From assembly GCA_016213735.1 (NCBI GenBank), contig JACQZU010000021.1:186001-250000 (forward strand): DNA of 64,000 nt. Direction: 5' to 3'. The position numbers were made by a program, and so were the translations under genes. The notes under the pieces are model-generated. The model had not been told where the DNA came from and did not search any database. It saw nothing but the letters and a program-made list of their open reading frames with translations. The DNA comes from Acidobacteriota bacterium (GTDB lineage: Bacteria; Acidobacteriota; Holophagae; Holophagales; Holophagaceae). This document shows positions 55,161 through 64,000 of this stretch, piece by piece. The number at the start of each line of letters is the position of its first letter. Within the stretch, counting starts at the first letter, position 1.

Positions 55161-56450
55161 TCAGCGCACCAGGGCCTGGTACACCTGGGTCTGGAAGTCG
55201 CCGCGCCAGTTGAGCCCGCCCCAAGGATTCCGCTGGGTCATCAGCACCGCCACCAGCCGCTCCTTCGGGTCCACCCAGAAAGTGGTCCCGTAGGCCCCGC
55301 TCCAGCCCCACATTCCCGGGGTTCCAAGCTGGCGGGAGGCCCCCAGGTCCACCAGCACGGAGACCCCGAGGCCGAATTCCCGGCCCGGGCTGATGGGCGG
55401 CAGGTCGTGGGTGGCGCTGGCGGTCATGAGCTGCACGGTCTTGGGGGCGAGCAGCCGGGTGCGACCCAGGATCCCGCCGTTCAGAAGCAACTGGAGGAAA
55501 CGGGAGAAGTCCGTGGCGGTGGAGACCAGCCCGGCTCCCCCGGAGAGGTAGCGTTTGCCGCTCCGGTATCCCGCCTCCGGGGACAGATCCAGGAAACCGA
55601 AGCGCTCGGGATCCCGGAGGGGCCGGATTCCGCCGCCTTCCGCGGCGGTGGCGACGGCCGCGAAGCGGGACCCCTTCTCCGGTGGCACCGAGAAACCCGT
55701 GTCCACCATCCCGAGGGGGCGGAAAATCCGCTCCTCCAGGAAGGCGTCCAGGGGGCGTCCTGAAGCCACCTCCACCACCCGCCCGAGGACATCGCTGGCG
55801 AGACCATAGTGGAAGGCCGTGCCGGGATCGTGGACCAGGGGGGCCTTGGCCAGTCGGGCCACGTTTTCCGCCAGGGTGATCCCAGGATCGTCCAGGCCGT
55901 CGCTGACCCCCAGTTTCCGGTAGGCCTGCTGCACCGGCCCGTCCCCATTGAAGCCATAGGAAAGACCCGCTCGGTGCGTCAGCAGGTCGTGCACGGTGAC
56001 CTGCCGGGAGGGTTTCTTCAGGGAGGGCGCCTCCCCGGCCTTGCCGGGCACGGCCACCTGGACCTCCTTGAATTCCGGGCAGAACTTCGACAGGGGATCG
56101 TCCAAGCGGAGCCGACCCTCCTCCATCAGCATCAGGGTCGCCACGCTGGTGACGATCTTGGTCATGGAGGCGATGCGGAAGATGGTGTCCGGACGCATGG
56201 GCCGGCGTCCTTCCACGTCCTGGGTTCCCAGGGCCCGGAACAGGACCTCCTTCCCGTCGCGGGCCACCAGCAGCACGAGCCCCGGCAGTTCCTTTCGGTC
56301 CACGGAGCCTTGCATCACCCGCGCTAAACCCTCAAGTCGCGCGGGATCAAAGCCATGGACCGGATGGGGTGCGGCCGGAGGAACCCCACCGGAAACCGTC
56401 GCCACCCAGGGGAGGGCGACCAGGGCCGCAAGGATCAGGCGTCGAGGCAT
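55161..56450 (-). CDS. Serine beta-lactamase-fold hydrolase, exported
   Basis: A 429-residue protein with a signal peptide (MPRRLILAALVALPWVATVS). The catalytic SxxK motif is in FRIASMTKIVTSVATLMLME, followed by VHDLLTHRAGLSYGF. The second motif is Tyr in FHYGLASDVLGRVVEVASGR, where class C enzymes have YxN. GMWGWSGAYGTTFWVDPKER resembles the HxG-type C-terminal block with a different residue. It is closest to EstB-like esterases and D-aminopeptidases of the class C family, so an esterase or peptidase role is more likely than antibiotic resistance. GGAG precedes the ATG at 56450. Confidence 0.85.
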   Translation of the reverse strand: MPRRLILAALVALPWVATVSGGVPPAAPHPVHGFDPARLEGLARVMQGSVDRKELPGLVLLVARDGKEVLFRALGTQDVEGRRPMRPDTIFRIASMTKIVTSVATLMLMEEGRLRLDDPLSKFCPEFKEVQVAVPGKAGEAPSLKKPSRQVTVHDLLTHRAGLSYGFNGDGPVQQAYRKLGVSDGLDDPGITLAENVARLAKAPLVHDPGTAFHYGLASDVLGRVVEVASGRPLDAFLEERIFRPLGMVDTGFSVPPEKGSRFAAVATAAEGGGIRPLRDPERFGFLDLSPEAGYRSGKRYLSGGAGLVSTATDFSRFLQLLLNGGILGRTRLLAPKTVQLMTASATHDLPPISPGREFGLGVSVLVDLGASRQLGTPGMWGWSGAYGTTFWVDPKERLVAVLMTQRNPWGGLNWRGDFQTQVYQALVR

Positions 56451-56508
56451 GAAGGGGCTCCGGTTGGGACCCACTCTACCCGCGGCGGAGCGGGGGGCCC
56501 AAGTGGCC

Positions 56509-57528
56509 TCACCCGAACAGCGGCCCTGCGCTTGGCTTGATCCCCAGGTAGGCGTAGGCGTTCTCGGTGGCCCGGCGGCCCTGGAGGGTCCGGTCCAGGA
56601 AGCCGATCTGCATGAGGTAGGGCTCCACCAGGTCCTCCAGGCTGTCGCCCTCGTTCTCCCCCAGGGCGGCTGCCAGGGTCCGCAGCCCCACGGGGCCGCC
56701 CCGGAACTTCCCGCACAGGGCTTCCAGGTAGGCCCGGTCCAGGCCGTCCAGGCCCAGTTCGTCCACCTCGTGAAGGGCCAGGCAGGCGGTGGCGATGTCC
56801 TCCGTGATGACGCCCTTCCCCTTCACCTCGGCGAAATCCCTGCAGCGGCGAAGGAGCCGGTTGCAGATGCGCGGAGTGCCGCGGCTGCGCCGTGCGATGG
56901 CCTCGGCCCCCTCGGGGGCCATCTCCACCCTCAGCACCCGGGCGCTGCGGTCGGCGATGACGGCCAAATCGGACCTGCTGTAGAAATCCAGGCGGTGGAC
57001 CATGCCGAATCGGTCGTGGAGGGGCTTGCTCAGCAGGCCCGCCCGGGTGGTGGCCCCCACGAGGGTGAAGGGGCGGAGGTCCACCTTGAGGGTCTGGGCC
57101 GAGGGCCCCTGGCCGATGAGGATGTCCAGCTTGCGATCCTCCATGGCGGCGTAGAGCAGTTCCTCGATCGCGGGTGGAAGACGGTGGATCTCGTCGATGA
57201 AGAGGAATTCCCCTTCCTCCAGGTTCGTCAGGATGGCGGCCAGGTCCCCCTTCTTCTCCAGGGCCGGGGCCTGGATCACCTTGCAGGGGTTGCCCATCTC
57301 ATTGGCCAGCACGTGGGCGAGGGTTGTCTTCCCCAGGCCGGGGGGGCCGAAGAGCAGCACGTGGTCAAGGACGTCGCCCCGTTTCCGGGCGGCCAGCAGC
57401 GCGATCTCGAGCCGTGCCTTCACCTTTTCCTGTCCGATGTACTCCCCGAGCCGCTGGGGACGGAGGCTGAGTTCGAAGCCCTCGTCCCGTTCCGAGGCGT
57501 CCAGGTCCGGATTGCGGTGGAAATCCAT
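56509..57528 (-). CDS. ruvB: Holliday junction helicase subunit RuvB
   Basis: A 339-residue AAA+ motor for branch migration. [40 protein letters not shown] (Walker A), [20 protein letters not shown] (Walker B), [20 protein letters not shown] (sensor 1 and Arg finger region) and [20 protein letters not shown] are all present, and a C-terminal winged helix ends in [12 protein letters not shown]. RuvA and RuvC are not in the window. It is divergent from the FHA kinase gene. Confidence 0.97.
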   Translation of the reverse strand: MDFHRNPDLDASERDEGFELSLRPQRLGEYIGQEKVKARLEIALLAARKRGDVLDHVLLFGPPGLGKTTLAHVLANEMGNPCKVIQAPALEKKGDLAAILTNLEEGEFLFIDEIHRLPPAIEELLYAAMEDRKLDILIGQGPSAQTLKVDLRPFTLVGATTRAGLLSKPLHDRFGMVHRLDFYSRSDLAVIADRSARVLRVEMAPEGAEAIARRSRGTPRICNRLLRRCRDFAEVKGKGVITEDIATACLALHEVDELGLDGLDRAYLEALCGKFRGGPVGLRTLAAALGENEGDSLEDLVEPYLMQIGFLDRTLQGRRATENAYAYLGIKPSAGPLFG

Positions 57529-57621
57529 GAAATCATTCCCCCACGGGGTGAAGCCGATGTCCAGTCTGGGGCACAATACCTTCGTCGCCCCCCCCTGATC
57601 ATCCCCCGATCCGGAGTCCCA

Positions 57622-59151
57622 TTGGCCGAGCGTTATCAGCTTCTCGTGCGGGACCGCCACGGGTTCGAGCGAAGCCTTTTCCTCAACCGCAGCGTGACCC
57701 TGGGGCGCCACAACAGCTGCGAGATCGTGCTGCCTGACACCATGATCAGCCGCCAGCACCTGCGGCTGGACCTCGAAGACGGGCAATGGTGGGTGGAGGA
57801 CCTGGGTTCCTCCCACGGCACCTTCCTGAGGGAGGAGCGCATCACCCGCGAGCCCTTCCCTCCAGGGGCCACCCTTCGGCTCGCGGACGGCGCCTATTTC
57901 CTGACCCTCAAGGCCGAGTCCCAGACCACCTCCGAAGTGCATCTTCAGGCGGTGCTCCAGACCGCCCACCTCCTGGCGGCCCAGGTGGACCTGGACGAAC
58001 TGCTGGAGCAGACCCTGGACCGCCTCCTGGCCATCTCGGGAACGGATCGGGGTTTCATCATGCTCCTGGAGGGCGGGGAGCTGGCCACCAAGGCCCAGCG
58101 CAACCTGGGCCGGGAGCTGGAGCACAGCATCCAGATCAGCATGAGCAGCGTGCACAGCGTCTTCGAGAAGGGCACCCCCATCTGGATCCACAATGTGGCG
58201 GACGACGAAAAGCTCCGTTCCCACCAGTCCATCGTGGACCTGAAGCTGAAGACCATCCTCTGCCTGCCCCTGACCCTCCAGGGAAAACGGACGGGGGTCC
58301 TCTACCTGGACAGCCGGCGCATCGTGGGGGAACCCGTGGACCGGCCCACCTTCGAGGCCATCGTGGCCCTCTGCGCCATCGCCATCGAGCGCACCCGCCT
58401 CTTCGAGGAGAACCTCCGGAACCAGGTGCTCGCCACCGTGGGCCAGGTGGCCAGCGCCATCGTGCACGACTTCAAGAATGCCCTCTTCGTGGTGCGAGGC
58501 CATGCGGAGCTGCTGGAAACCCAGAGCCAGGATCCCCAGGTCAAGCACCACGTGAAGAAGATTCTCGCGGCGGTGCAGCGGCTCTCCCAGCTCAGCACGG
58601 ACGTCCTGGACTACAGCAAAGTGCGGCAGCCCCATCTGGAAAAGGTCCAGCTCCACGCCTGGATGGAAGGCCTCCTGGAGCCCCTGCAGCCCAGGGCCAA
58701 GGACCTTGGGATTCGCCTGGAAAGCCACTCCCAGCCCTGTGTGGCCCACCTGGACAGTGCGCGCTTCCTCCGGGTCATGGAGAACCTCCTGGCCAACGCC
58801 TTCGACGCCGTGGCGGGAAGGGAAGCTCCCGTCGTGACCGTTTCCTGGGAGCGCGTCACGGGGGGAGTCCAGATCCGGGTGCAGGACAACGGCCGCGGAA
58901 TCCCCAAGAAAGTCCTGCGCCGGATCTACGAACCCTTCTTCAGCCACGGGAAGAAGAAGGGCACGGGCCTGGGCATGGCCACGGTGAAGAAGATCGTGGA
59001 CGAGCACGGCGGCTCGGTGGAGGTGGTCAGCGAGGAAGGCGGCGGCACCTCGGTGATCCTGACGATCCCGGACCAGGAGGACCTTCGGGGCGAGACCCCG
59101 GCGGAGGAGTCCACCGGCAAGAGCCGCGTTCCGAGGCCGAGGCCCCGATGA
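57622..59151 (+). CDS. FHA-GAF sensor histidine kinase
   Basis: A 509-residue soluble kinase. Residues about 5-95 are an FHA domain ([44 protein letters not shown]), which binds phosphothreonine. A GAF domain follows (about 120-275; [40 protein letters not shown]). The kinase core has [19 protein letters not shown] with the phospho-His, [34 protein letters not shown] and [18 protein letters not shown]. The start is TTG at 57622, with CCGGAG five bases upstream. The FHA input suggests cross-talk with Ser/Thr kinases. It overlaps ispF by four bases. Confidence 0.9.
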   Translation: MAERYQLLVRDRHGFERSLFLNRSVTLGRHNSCEIVLPDTMISRQHLRLDLEDGQWWVEDLGSSHGTFLREERITREPFPPGATLRLADGAYFLTLKAESQTTSEVHLQAVLQTAHLLAAQVDLDELLEQTLDRLLAISGTDRGFIMLLEGGELATKAQRNLGRELEHSIQISMSSVHSVFEKGTPIWIHNVADDEKLRSHQSIVDLKLKTILCLPLTLQGKRTGVLYLDSRRIVGEPVDRPTFEAIVALCAIAIERTRLFEENLRNQVLATVGQVASAIVHDFKNALFVVRGHAELLETQSQDPQVKHHVKKILAAVQRLSQLSTDVLDYSKVRQPHLEKVQLHAWMEGLLEPLQPRAKDLGIRLESHSQPCVAHLDSARFLRVMENLLANAFDAVAGREAPVVTVSWERVTGGVQIRVQDNGRGIPKKVLRRIYEPFFSHGKKKGTGLGMATVKKIVDEHGGSVEVVSEEGGGTSVILTIPDQEDLRGETPAEESTGKSRVPRPRPR

Positions 59152-59627
59152 GCCTCCGGATCGGCCAGGGTTTCGATGTCCACCGTTTCAGCGACGCGGT
59201 CCGCCCCCTGGTCCTGATGGGCGTCCCGGTGCCCCACCCCAGGGGCCTCGAGGGCCACAGCGACGCCGACGTGATGCTCCACGCCCTCATGGACGCCCTT
59301 CTGGGCGCCGCAGGCCTGGGGGACATCGGCCGCCACTTCCCCGACCGTGATCCCGCCTTCAAGGGCGCCGATTCCGCGGCCCTCCTGGTTCAGGTGATGG
59401 CGCAACTCCAGGAGCGGGGCTGGAGCGTGGTGAACGCGGACGTGACCCTCGTGGGGGAAGAGCCCCGCATCGGACCCCACCACCCGGCCATGCGGGCACG
59501 GGTGGCCCCCCTCCTGGGCATCCCCGGAGAGGATCTCAACATCAAGGCCACCACCACGGAAGGCCTGGGCTTCACGGGCAGGGGCGAGGGCCTCGCGGCC
59601 CTGGCGGTGGTGCTGCTTCAGCGGTGA
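59148..59627 (+). CDS. ispF: 2-C-methyl-D-erythritol 2,4-cyclodiphosphate synthase
   Basis: A 159-residue trimeric enzyme of the MEP isoprenoid pathway. It has [10 protein letters not shown] with zinc ligands, [40 protein letters not shown] and [17 protein letters not shown]. The ATG at 59148 overlaps the kinase stop. Its end overlaps the end of the converging cca gene by ten bases. Confidence 0.96.
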   Translation: MSLRIGQGFDVHRFSDAVRPLVLMGVPVPHPRGLEGHSDADVMLHALMDALLGAAGLGDIGRHFPDRDPAFKGADSAALLVQVMAQLQERGWSVVNADVTLVGEEPRIGPHHPAMRARVAPLLGIPGEDLNIKATTTEGLGFTGRGEGLAALAVVLLQR

Positions 59628-61027
59628 ACCCGGAGCCAGGCCTCCGCCGCCTGCCGGAGCCCCTCCTCCGTGTTGAGGCCAGGATCCTCCAGCACCCGTT
59701 CCAGCAGGTGTTTCTGGAGCTGCCCCAGCCAGGGTCCTCCGGGCCGGCCCGCCTGGGCCATCAGCGCGGTGCCGTCCAGCGCCAGTTCCTTCACGGTCAT
59801 CCCGGGGAAGCGCACCGATTCGAGCCGCCCGCAGATTTCCGCCCAGAAGCGGAGGGTGTCTTCCTTCCATTGCGTCCCGCTGCGCCCATCGGGATGCCCA
59901 TCCGACCAGCCCTTCCCCAGGTGGTCTCGGAGCCGGAAGAGCTCCCAGGCCTCCGGCTCGACACCCGCGTCCAGCAGCCGCTTCAGGAGCCGGCGGAACG
60001 CGGCGTCGCTCCAGGAAGGTTCCGGGTGTTCGCCGTGAAGCCGGATGAGGGCGGCCACCCGGTCCCGGAGACGGTTGGGGGCCTTCAGGCGCTGCAGCAC
60101 CTGGTCCGCCAGGTCTTCCGAGAGCTTCTCGTGGCCGACGAAGTGCGCCTCTCCGTCCGCCCCGAGGGTGCGCGTGGCGGGTTTGCCCAGGTCGTGGAGG
60201 AGCAGTCCCCAGGCCTGGTCGGGAGGCAGGGGCGGGTCAAAGGTCAGGGCATGGAGGGTGTGCTCCCAGACGTCGAAGCGGTGGTGCCGGTTCTGGGGAC
60301 AGCCCACCAGGGGGCGCAGCTCCGGCATCCAGAGGTCGAGCAGGCCCGTGGATTCCAGGAGGCGCAACCCCCGGGCCGGGTCCCGGCCGCAGAGCAGCTT
60401 GGTGAGTTCCACGAAGACCCGTTCGATCGAGACCTTCGCGGCCACCTCAAGGCGCGGTGGAATCGCGGCCAGGGTGTCTGCTTCCACGGAAAAGCCGAGT
60501 TGGCTCGCGAAGCGGCAGGCCCGCAGAGGCCGCAGGCCGTCCTCCGCGAAACGCCGGAGGGGGTCCCCCACCGCCCGGATCAACCCGGCCTCCAGGTCTG
60601 CCCGGCCCTCGAAGGGATCCACCAGCCGCTTCCGCCAGTCCGGGTCCTCCAGGGCCGCCACGGGGAGGGCCAGGGCGTTGATGGTGAAGTCCCGCCGGGC
60701 CAGGTCCTCCTCCAGGGCCACTCCGAGCCGCACGGATTCGGGCCTCCGGCCGTCGCGGTAGTCCCCGTCCCCCCGGAAGGTGGTCAGCTCCACGGGCGCC
60801 TCGCCCACCAGGACCGTGATGGTGCCGTGCTGGAGTCCCGTGGGAATGACCCGGAACCCCGCCGCACGGGCCCGGGCCATGGCCTCCCCCGGAAGCAGCG
60901 CGCTGGCCAGGTCCAGGTCCCCCCCGGAGCGGCCCAGCCAGCGGTCCCGCACCCAGCCTCCCACGGCGTGCAGGGCGGCGTCGGGCCCGAGGGCGCGCGC
61001 CAGCCGATCCACGCTCCCAAAGTCCAA
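59618..61027 (-). CDS. cca: CCA tRNA nucleotidyltransferase with HD domain
   Basis: A 469-residue class II nucleotidyltransferase. LHAVGGWVRDRWLGRSGGDL has the GG and DxD catalytic motifs, then RRDFTINALAL, VDPFEGRADLEAGLIRAVGD and EDGLRPLRACRFASQLGF. The C-terminal half has an HD phosphohydrolase motif (WGLLLHDLGKPATRTLG, later LIRLHGEH). It adds or repairs the CCA end of tRNAs; the HD part may remove 2',3'-cyclic phosphates. The start is TTG at 61027, strongly supported by GGGAGG six bases upstream. Some relatives are poly(A) polymerases, which cannot be excluded. Confidence 0.92.
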   Translation of the reverse strand: MDFGSVDRLARALGPDAALHAVGGWVRDRWLGRSGGDLDLASALLPGEAMARARAAGFRVIPTGLQHGTITVLVGEAPVELTTFRGDGDYRDGRRPESVRLGVALEEDLARRDFTINALALPVAALEDPDWRKRLVDPFEGRADLEAGLIRAVGDPLRRFAEDGLRPLRACRFASQLGFSVEADTLAAIPPRLEVAAKVSIERVFVELTKLLCGRDPARGLRLLESTGLLDLWMPELRPLVGCPQNRHHRFDVWEHTLHALTFDPPLPPDQAWGLLLHDLGKPATRTLGADGEAHFVGHEKLSEDLADQVLQRLKAPNRLRDRVAALIRLHGEHPEPSWSDAAFRRLLKRLLDAGVEPEAWELFRLRDHLGKGWSDGHPDGRSGTQWKEDTLRFWAEICGRLESVRFPGMTVKELALDGTALMAQAGRPGGPWLGQLQKHLLERVLEDPGLNTEEGLRQAAEAWLRVHR

Positions 61028-61074
61028 GACCGCCTCCCATACCAGTGTCGCCCAGGATCCTTTCCCCGGCTCCG

Positions 61075-61080
61075 TACAAT
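61075..61080 (+). promoter_or_regulatory. -10 box directly before surE
   Basis: TACAAT (five of six matches) lies six bases before the surE ATG, with GGAGGC between. Transcription starting at the normal distance would begin at the ATG itself, giving a leaderless mRNA. No good -35 is seen. Confidence 0.45.
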
Positions 61081-61086
61081 GGAGGC

Positions 61087-61845
61087 ATGTCCAAGCGCCT
61101 GATCCTGCTCACCAACGACGACGGCCTCTGGGCCCCGGGCCTCGCCACCCTGGCCCGGGTCGCCTCCCGCTTCGGCCGGGTCGTGGCCGTGGCCCCCGAC
61201 CGCAACCGAAGCGCCATCAGTTCGGCCCTCAGCCTTCACAACATCCTCCGCCTCCACGCCCTGGGTGAGGACCGCTACGCCTGCGACGGAACCCCCGTGG
61301 ACTGCGTCCTCCTGGGTTGCCGCTCCGTGCTGGACCGGGTTCCGGACTGGGTGCTCAGCGGAATCAACCACGGCCTCAACCTCGGGGAGGACGTGTTCTA
61401 CAGCGGCACCGTGGCCGCGGCCTTCGAGGGCCGCCTCCAGGGGGCCCGGGCCGCGGCCTTCTCCATCCACCCCAAAGGGGACCTGGCGGAAGCCGAGCCC
61501 TGGCTGGAGCGCTTCCTGGCCCGCTGGGAGGCCATGGACCTGCCCACCAACCGCATCTGGAACCTCAATTTCCCCAAGGGGGAGCCCGCGGGCTTCCGGC
61601 TCTGCGGCCAGGACAGCCGGCAGTACCACGACGTGGTGGAAAAGCGGGCCGACCCCCGGGGCACGCCCTACTTCTGGATCGGGGGAGACAGCGGCCCCAC
61701 CTACGCGCGGGGGAAGGGCAGCGACGCCGAGGCGGTTTTCGAGGGCTGGATCTCCACGACCCCCCTGCACCTGGACCTGAGCTGCCAGGAGACCCTGGGG
61801 CGCAGCGGGGCCTTCGAGCAGACTTTCAACGGCGGCGATTCGTGA
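61087..61845 (+). CDS. surE: 5'/3'-nucleotidase SurE
   Basis: A 252-residue metal-dependent phosphatase acting on nucleoside monophosphates. LILLTNDDGLWAPGLATLAR carries the metal-binding DD pair, VAPDRNRSAISSALS the phosphate loop, LSGINHGLNLGEDVFYSGTV the conserved Asn and the family core, and AAAFEGRLQGARAAAFSI follows. It is usually linked to stationary-phase survival. Its stop overlaps the GTG of the acylphosphatase gene. Confidence 0.95.
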   Translation: MSKRLILLTNDDGLWAPGLATLARVASRFGRVVAVAPDRNRSAISSALSLHNILRLHALGEDRYACDGTPVDCVLLGCRSVLDRVPDWVLSGINHGLNLGEDVFYSGTVAAAFEGRLQGARAAAFSIHPKGDLAEAEPWLERFLARWEAMDLPTNRIWNLNFPKGEPAGFRLCGQDSRQYHDVVEKRADPRGTPYFWIGGDSGPTYARGKGSDAEAVFEGWISTTPLHLDLSCQETLGRSGAFEQTFNGGDS

Positions 61846-62114
61846 TCGCCCTCTTCCGGGCCCGGGGGCGGGTGCAAGGGGTGGGCTATCGGGCCTTCGT
61901 CCTCAGCCACGCCCGGGTGCTGGACCTGGCGGGCTGGGTCCGGAACGACCTGGACGGCACCGTGTGCGGCGAGGCCGAGGGGAGTCCCGAGGCCCTGGAG
62001 GCCTTCCGGGTGGCCCTGAGGGGCGGCCCGCCCTGGGCTCATGTCTCCGCACTGGACTGGAGCGCCTCCCCTGGGGCACAATCCCTTCCCCGCCCCTTCG
62101 AGGTGCGGAGGTAA
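61842..62114 (+). CDS. acyP: Acylphosphatase
   Basis: A 90-residue protein matching the acylphosphatase fold and length. FRARGRVQGVGYRAFVLSHA has the catalytic Arg in the GRVQGVGYR phosphate loop, and LAGWVRNDLDGTVCGEAEGS has the catalytic Asn. It hydrolyses acyl phosphates such as carbamoyl phosphate. It begins with GTG at 61842, overlapping the surE stop, so it depends on surE translation. Confidence 0.92.
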   Translation: MIALFRARGRVQGVGYRAFVLSHARVLDLAGWVRNDLDGTVCGEAEGSPEALEAFRVALRGGPPWAHVSALDWSASPGAQSLPRPFEVRR

Positions 62115-62222
62115 GGAAGTTTCTCAACGCAAAGGCGCAGAGGCGCAGAGGAGGCAAGCGGCCGGGGTGGATTCCCCCCCGACGGCTTCCCGCCTTGGGG
62201 CCTTGGCGTTCCAGGTTTCTCC
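62115..62222. repeat. Hairpin repeat element (GCAGAGG type) between acyP and apt
   Basis: AACGCAAAGGCGCAGAGG with a further CGCAGAGG unit on the left faces CGCCTTGGGGCCTTGGCGTT on the right. Reversed, the right end reads AACGCCAAGGCCCCAAGGCG, so both ends carry inward-facing copies of the same unit around a 50-base centre. Confidence 0.65.
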
Positions 62223-62232
62223 GAGGACCCCC

Positions 62233-62745
62233 ATGGATCTCCGCTCCTTCGTCCGCGAGGTTCCCGATTTCCCGAAGCCGGGCATCAGCTTCAAGGACAT
62301 CACCCCTCTCCTCACCGACGCCGGGGCCTTCGCCCACGCCGTCGAGCGCATGGCCGAGCCTGTTTCGGCCATGCTGCCCACCCACGTGCTGGGCCTGGAG
62401 TCCCGGGGCTTCATCTTCGGCTCGGCCCTAGCCCAGAAGATGGGCCTGGGCTTCGTGCCTGCCCGCAAGCCCGGCAAGCTGCCCCTTCCGGTTTTCCAGG
62501 AGAGCTACGGGCTGGAGTACGGCACCGACGCCCTGGAGATCCACCGGGACGCCTTCAAGGCCGGGGACCGGGTGCTCATCGTGGACGACGTGCTGGCCAC
62601 CGGAGGCACCGCCGCCGCCGCCCGCCGCCTCGTGGAGAGCGCGGGCGCCCAGCCCCTGGCCCTCACGCTCTTCATCGAGCTGGGCTTCCTGGCTGGCCGC
62701 GCCAAGCTTCCGGGACTGCCGATCTTCAGCGTGCTGAGGTACTGA
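62233..62745 (+). CDS. apt: Adenine phosphoribosyltransferase
   Basis: A 170-residue purine salvage enzyme. VREVPDFPKPGISFKDITPL is the family start. LGLESRGFIFGSALAQKMGL, RKPGKLPLP and the PRPP-binding site VLIVDDVLATGGTAAAA follow. I saw no strong Shine-Dalgarno before the ATG at 62233. A hairpin repeat element occupies most of its leader. It is followed after four bases by a tiny membrane-protein frame. Confidence 0.96.
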   Translation: MDLRSFVREVPDFPKPGISFKDITPLLTDAGAFAHAVERMAEPVSAMLPTHVLGLESRGFIFGSALAQKMGLGFVPARKPGKLPLPVFQESYGLEYGTDALEIHRDAFKAGDRVLIVDDVLATGGTAAAARRLVESAGAQPLALTLFIELGFLAGRAKLPGLPIFSVLRY

Positions 62746-62749
62746 ACCC

Positions 62750-62851
62750 GTGGAGGGCTGGAACCTCTTCACCAAGCTCTGCGTCTTCCTGCCCCTGGCG
62801 GCGATCCCCCTCTGGTTCTGGCTGAGGTTGAGGGAACGGGAGCGCAGGTAG
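62750..62851 (+). CDS. Putative 33-residue single-pass membrane protein
   Basis: GTG at 62750 opens a frame of 33 codons ending in TAG. The product starts MEGWNLFTKLCVFLPLAAIP, continues through LWFWLRL and ends RERERR: a single transmembrane helix with a positively charged end. This is the pattern of small membrane proteins that attach to larger complexes. It begins four bases after the apt stop and may be translated by coupling. No homologue is known to me, so expression is unproven. Confidence 0.45.
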   Translation: MEGWNLFTKLCVFLPLAAIPLWFWLRLRERERR

Positions 62852-63285
62852 GAGGGCCGCCAGCGCCACGATCCTGCTCCACAGGCAGGCCCGGGCCACC
62901 CTCCCAGGCATGGGCCAGGCCGCACGCGGGGCCACGGCCCTTCGCGGGGCGGCTGGCAGCGTCGCGGGGCGGGTGGCTGTTCGGTCATCGGAGTCCCCAT
63001 CCGACCAGGGATCCGGACGCCCAGGTCGTCCGGGAATGGATCACGGTTCATCCGTTCAAACGCCGTTAATATCCTGTACATCATTCATTAACGACTTATG
63101 GGTAGATTTTAAAGGAGCCCTGGCCTGCTCCTGGAGGCGCCTTGGTTCGTCCTCATCGCCCATGTCGTCCCTGGTCCCCGCGGCTTCCGGGCCACGCAGC
63201 CCGACGGGTTCCGGCGGACACCCCCCCTTCCTCGGAGCGAAGGTTCCGGCCTTCCTCCCCAACCCTCAATCCCCTGGAGGCGCCA
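62852..63285. other. Gene-free region upstream of the C10-like peptidase
   Basis: No supported gene in 434 bases. The right part is AT-rich and contains the inverted repeat CGTTAAT (63064-63070) / ATTAACG (63087-63093) with a 16-base spacer, a possible operator or stem near a promoter of the peptidase gene. The sequence TAATAT (63067-63072) could be a -10. The left part is GC-rich and featureless. Confidence 0.4.
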
Positions 63286-64000
63286 TGAACGGGAACATCG
63301 GGACCATCCTCACCAACCTCGGACTTTTGCTGGTCGCCCTTCCCGCCCTGGCGGGTCCTGCCCTGGGCCTGGGAGGCGCTTCCCGCAACCCCGTGAGCCC
63401 GGAGGCCGCCGCCAAGGTTGCGGTCAACCAGCTCACCCGCGCGCGAATCGCGGAAGCCCGGAAGATCCGGGACCCGAAGGAACTGCAGACGCGGATGTGG
63501 CAGATCCTGGCCGAGCCACCCAGCGTCCAGGAGGTGTTCACCGAATCCAAGGAGGGCACCCCGGTCTATCACATTCTCAACCTGAAGCCGCAGGGCTGGG
63601 TGGCGGTGGCCGCGGACAAGGTGGCCTACCCCATCATCGGGTTCTCCGGGAAGGGGGCCTACATCCCGGGGAGGAAGAACTGCGGGTTCCAGGCCTGGAT
63701 GGAGAACGTGCGGGACGAGATCCACGCCGCCGCCTCCCGGGACCTTCCCCCGCTCCCAAGGGCCTCCGCGGCCTGGGACGAGCTGGACCAGTCCCCGGAC
63801 ACCTTCCTGGCTCGTGAAGCCTCCTTCGCGGCCACGGTCCCGGCCCCTGCGGTGGCCGGAAGCGTGTGGCCCCTGCTCACGTCCACCTGGGGCCAGGGCA
63901 GCAACTGGCCCGGGATCGAGCCCTGCGCCAGTTGGCTCATCGCCTGGCTGATCGGCTACGACGCCTACTGCCCCTACGAAAAGAACTGGGCGGGCTTCTA
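63286..64000 (+). CDS. Exported C10 (streptopain-like) peptidase, N-terminal part
   Basis: The frame is open to the window end: 238 codons are visible. A signal peptide (GTILTNLGLLLVALPALAG) is followed by a region resembling the streptopain prodomain (YHILNLKPQGWVAVAADKVA, YPIIGFSGKGAYI). The mature enzyme seems to begin at VWPLLTSTWGQGSNWPG, similar to the LLxTxWgQxxPYN opening of C10 peptidases. The catalytic Cys region expected soon after is beyond the edge, so activity cannot be judged. GGAG before the ATG supports the start. C10 enzymes are secreted cysteine proteases with an inhibitory propeptide. Confidence 0.65.

Noticed and set aside
55161-56450. Beta-lactamase as antibiotic resistance
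   Set aside because: The YxN and KTG motifs are altered as in EstB-like esterases; no resistance context.

Overview
The window is about 70% GC, has no rRNA, tRNA, CRISPR array or insertion sequence that I can see, and is densely packed with protein genes. The gene mix points to a free-living Gram-negative with an outer membrane and respiratory redox chemistry: a flagellar MotB-like protein, HybA/HybB-like redox proteins, a c-haem sensor kinase, many hybrid kinases, bactofilin, DUF4388 and CheZ-like proteins, and an N-acylornithine type arginine pathway. I would place it near the Acidobacteria, class Holophagae (Geothrix/Holophaga-like). That placement is an inference from gene style, not from a marker search.

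Layout, left to right. 1-6.4 kb: the 3' end of a MotB-like gene, then a tight operon of a 4Fe-4S protein, an NrfD/HybB-type membrane protein, a kinase with two c-haem-like motifs, a receiver fused to a degenerate glycine-cleavage-H domain, and an OB-fold-like lipoprotein. 6.7-10 kb (minus): a LolA-like protein, a mannose-6-phosphate isomerase-type cupin, GDP-mannose pyrophosphorylase with a 103-bp tandem repeat over its start, a small exported protein and a CheZ-like protein. 10-27.6 kb: thiC, two large signalling genes (CHASE hybrid kinase; GGDEF-EAL), moaA, recA, a second hybrid kinase followed by a PilZ/pseudo-receiver protein, def-fmt, a PseG-like protein and a gamma carbonic anhydrase. 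27.8-35.7 kb (mostly plus): ftsH-folP, glmM, then pdxJ-CheY-DUF4388-CheZ-like. 35.8-42.2 kb (minus): acyl-CoA synthetase, then an operon of LigB-type dioxygenase, UbiA prenyltransferase and a membrane/spermidine-synthase fusion. 42.2-45.4 kb (plus): a tyrosine recombinase, an M23 peptidase, a bactofilin and a secreted protein.

45.4-55.2 kb is a nearly complete arginine cluster: argD, an N-acylornithine carbamoyltransferase, argB, argE, argH, argG, a P-loop protein and argC, all on the minus strand, with divergent argR. The usual first enzyme (argA or argJ) is absent, and the P-loop protein is the candidate to fill the gap. 55.2-64 kb: a serine hydrolase, ruvB, an FHA-GAF kinase with ispF, the CCA-adding enzyme, surE-acyP, apt, a 33-residue membrane protein and the start of a C10-like exported peptidase.

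Between genes there are four short hairpin-forming repeats built of CCACGAA / GCCAAGG / GCAGAGG-type units, three of them inside the arginine cluster. There is also an AT-rich argR-argD control region, a strong promoter with a 12-bp palindrome before the dioxygenase gene, and several genes whose -10-like box lies 5-6 bases before the start codon, which suggests leaderless mRNAs.
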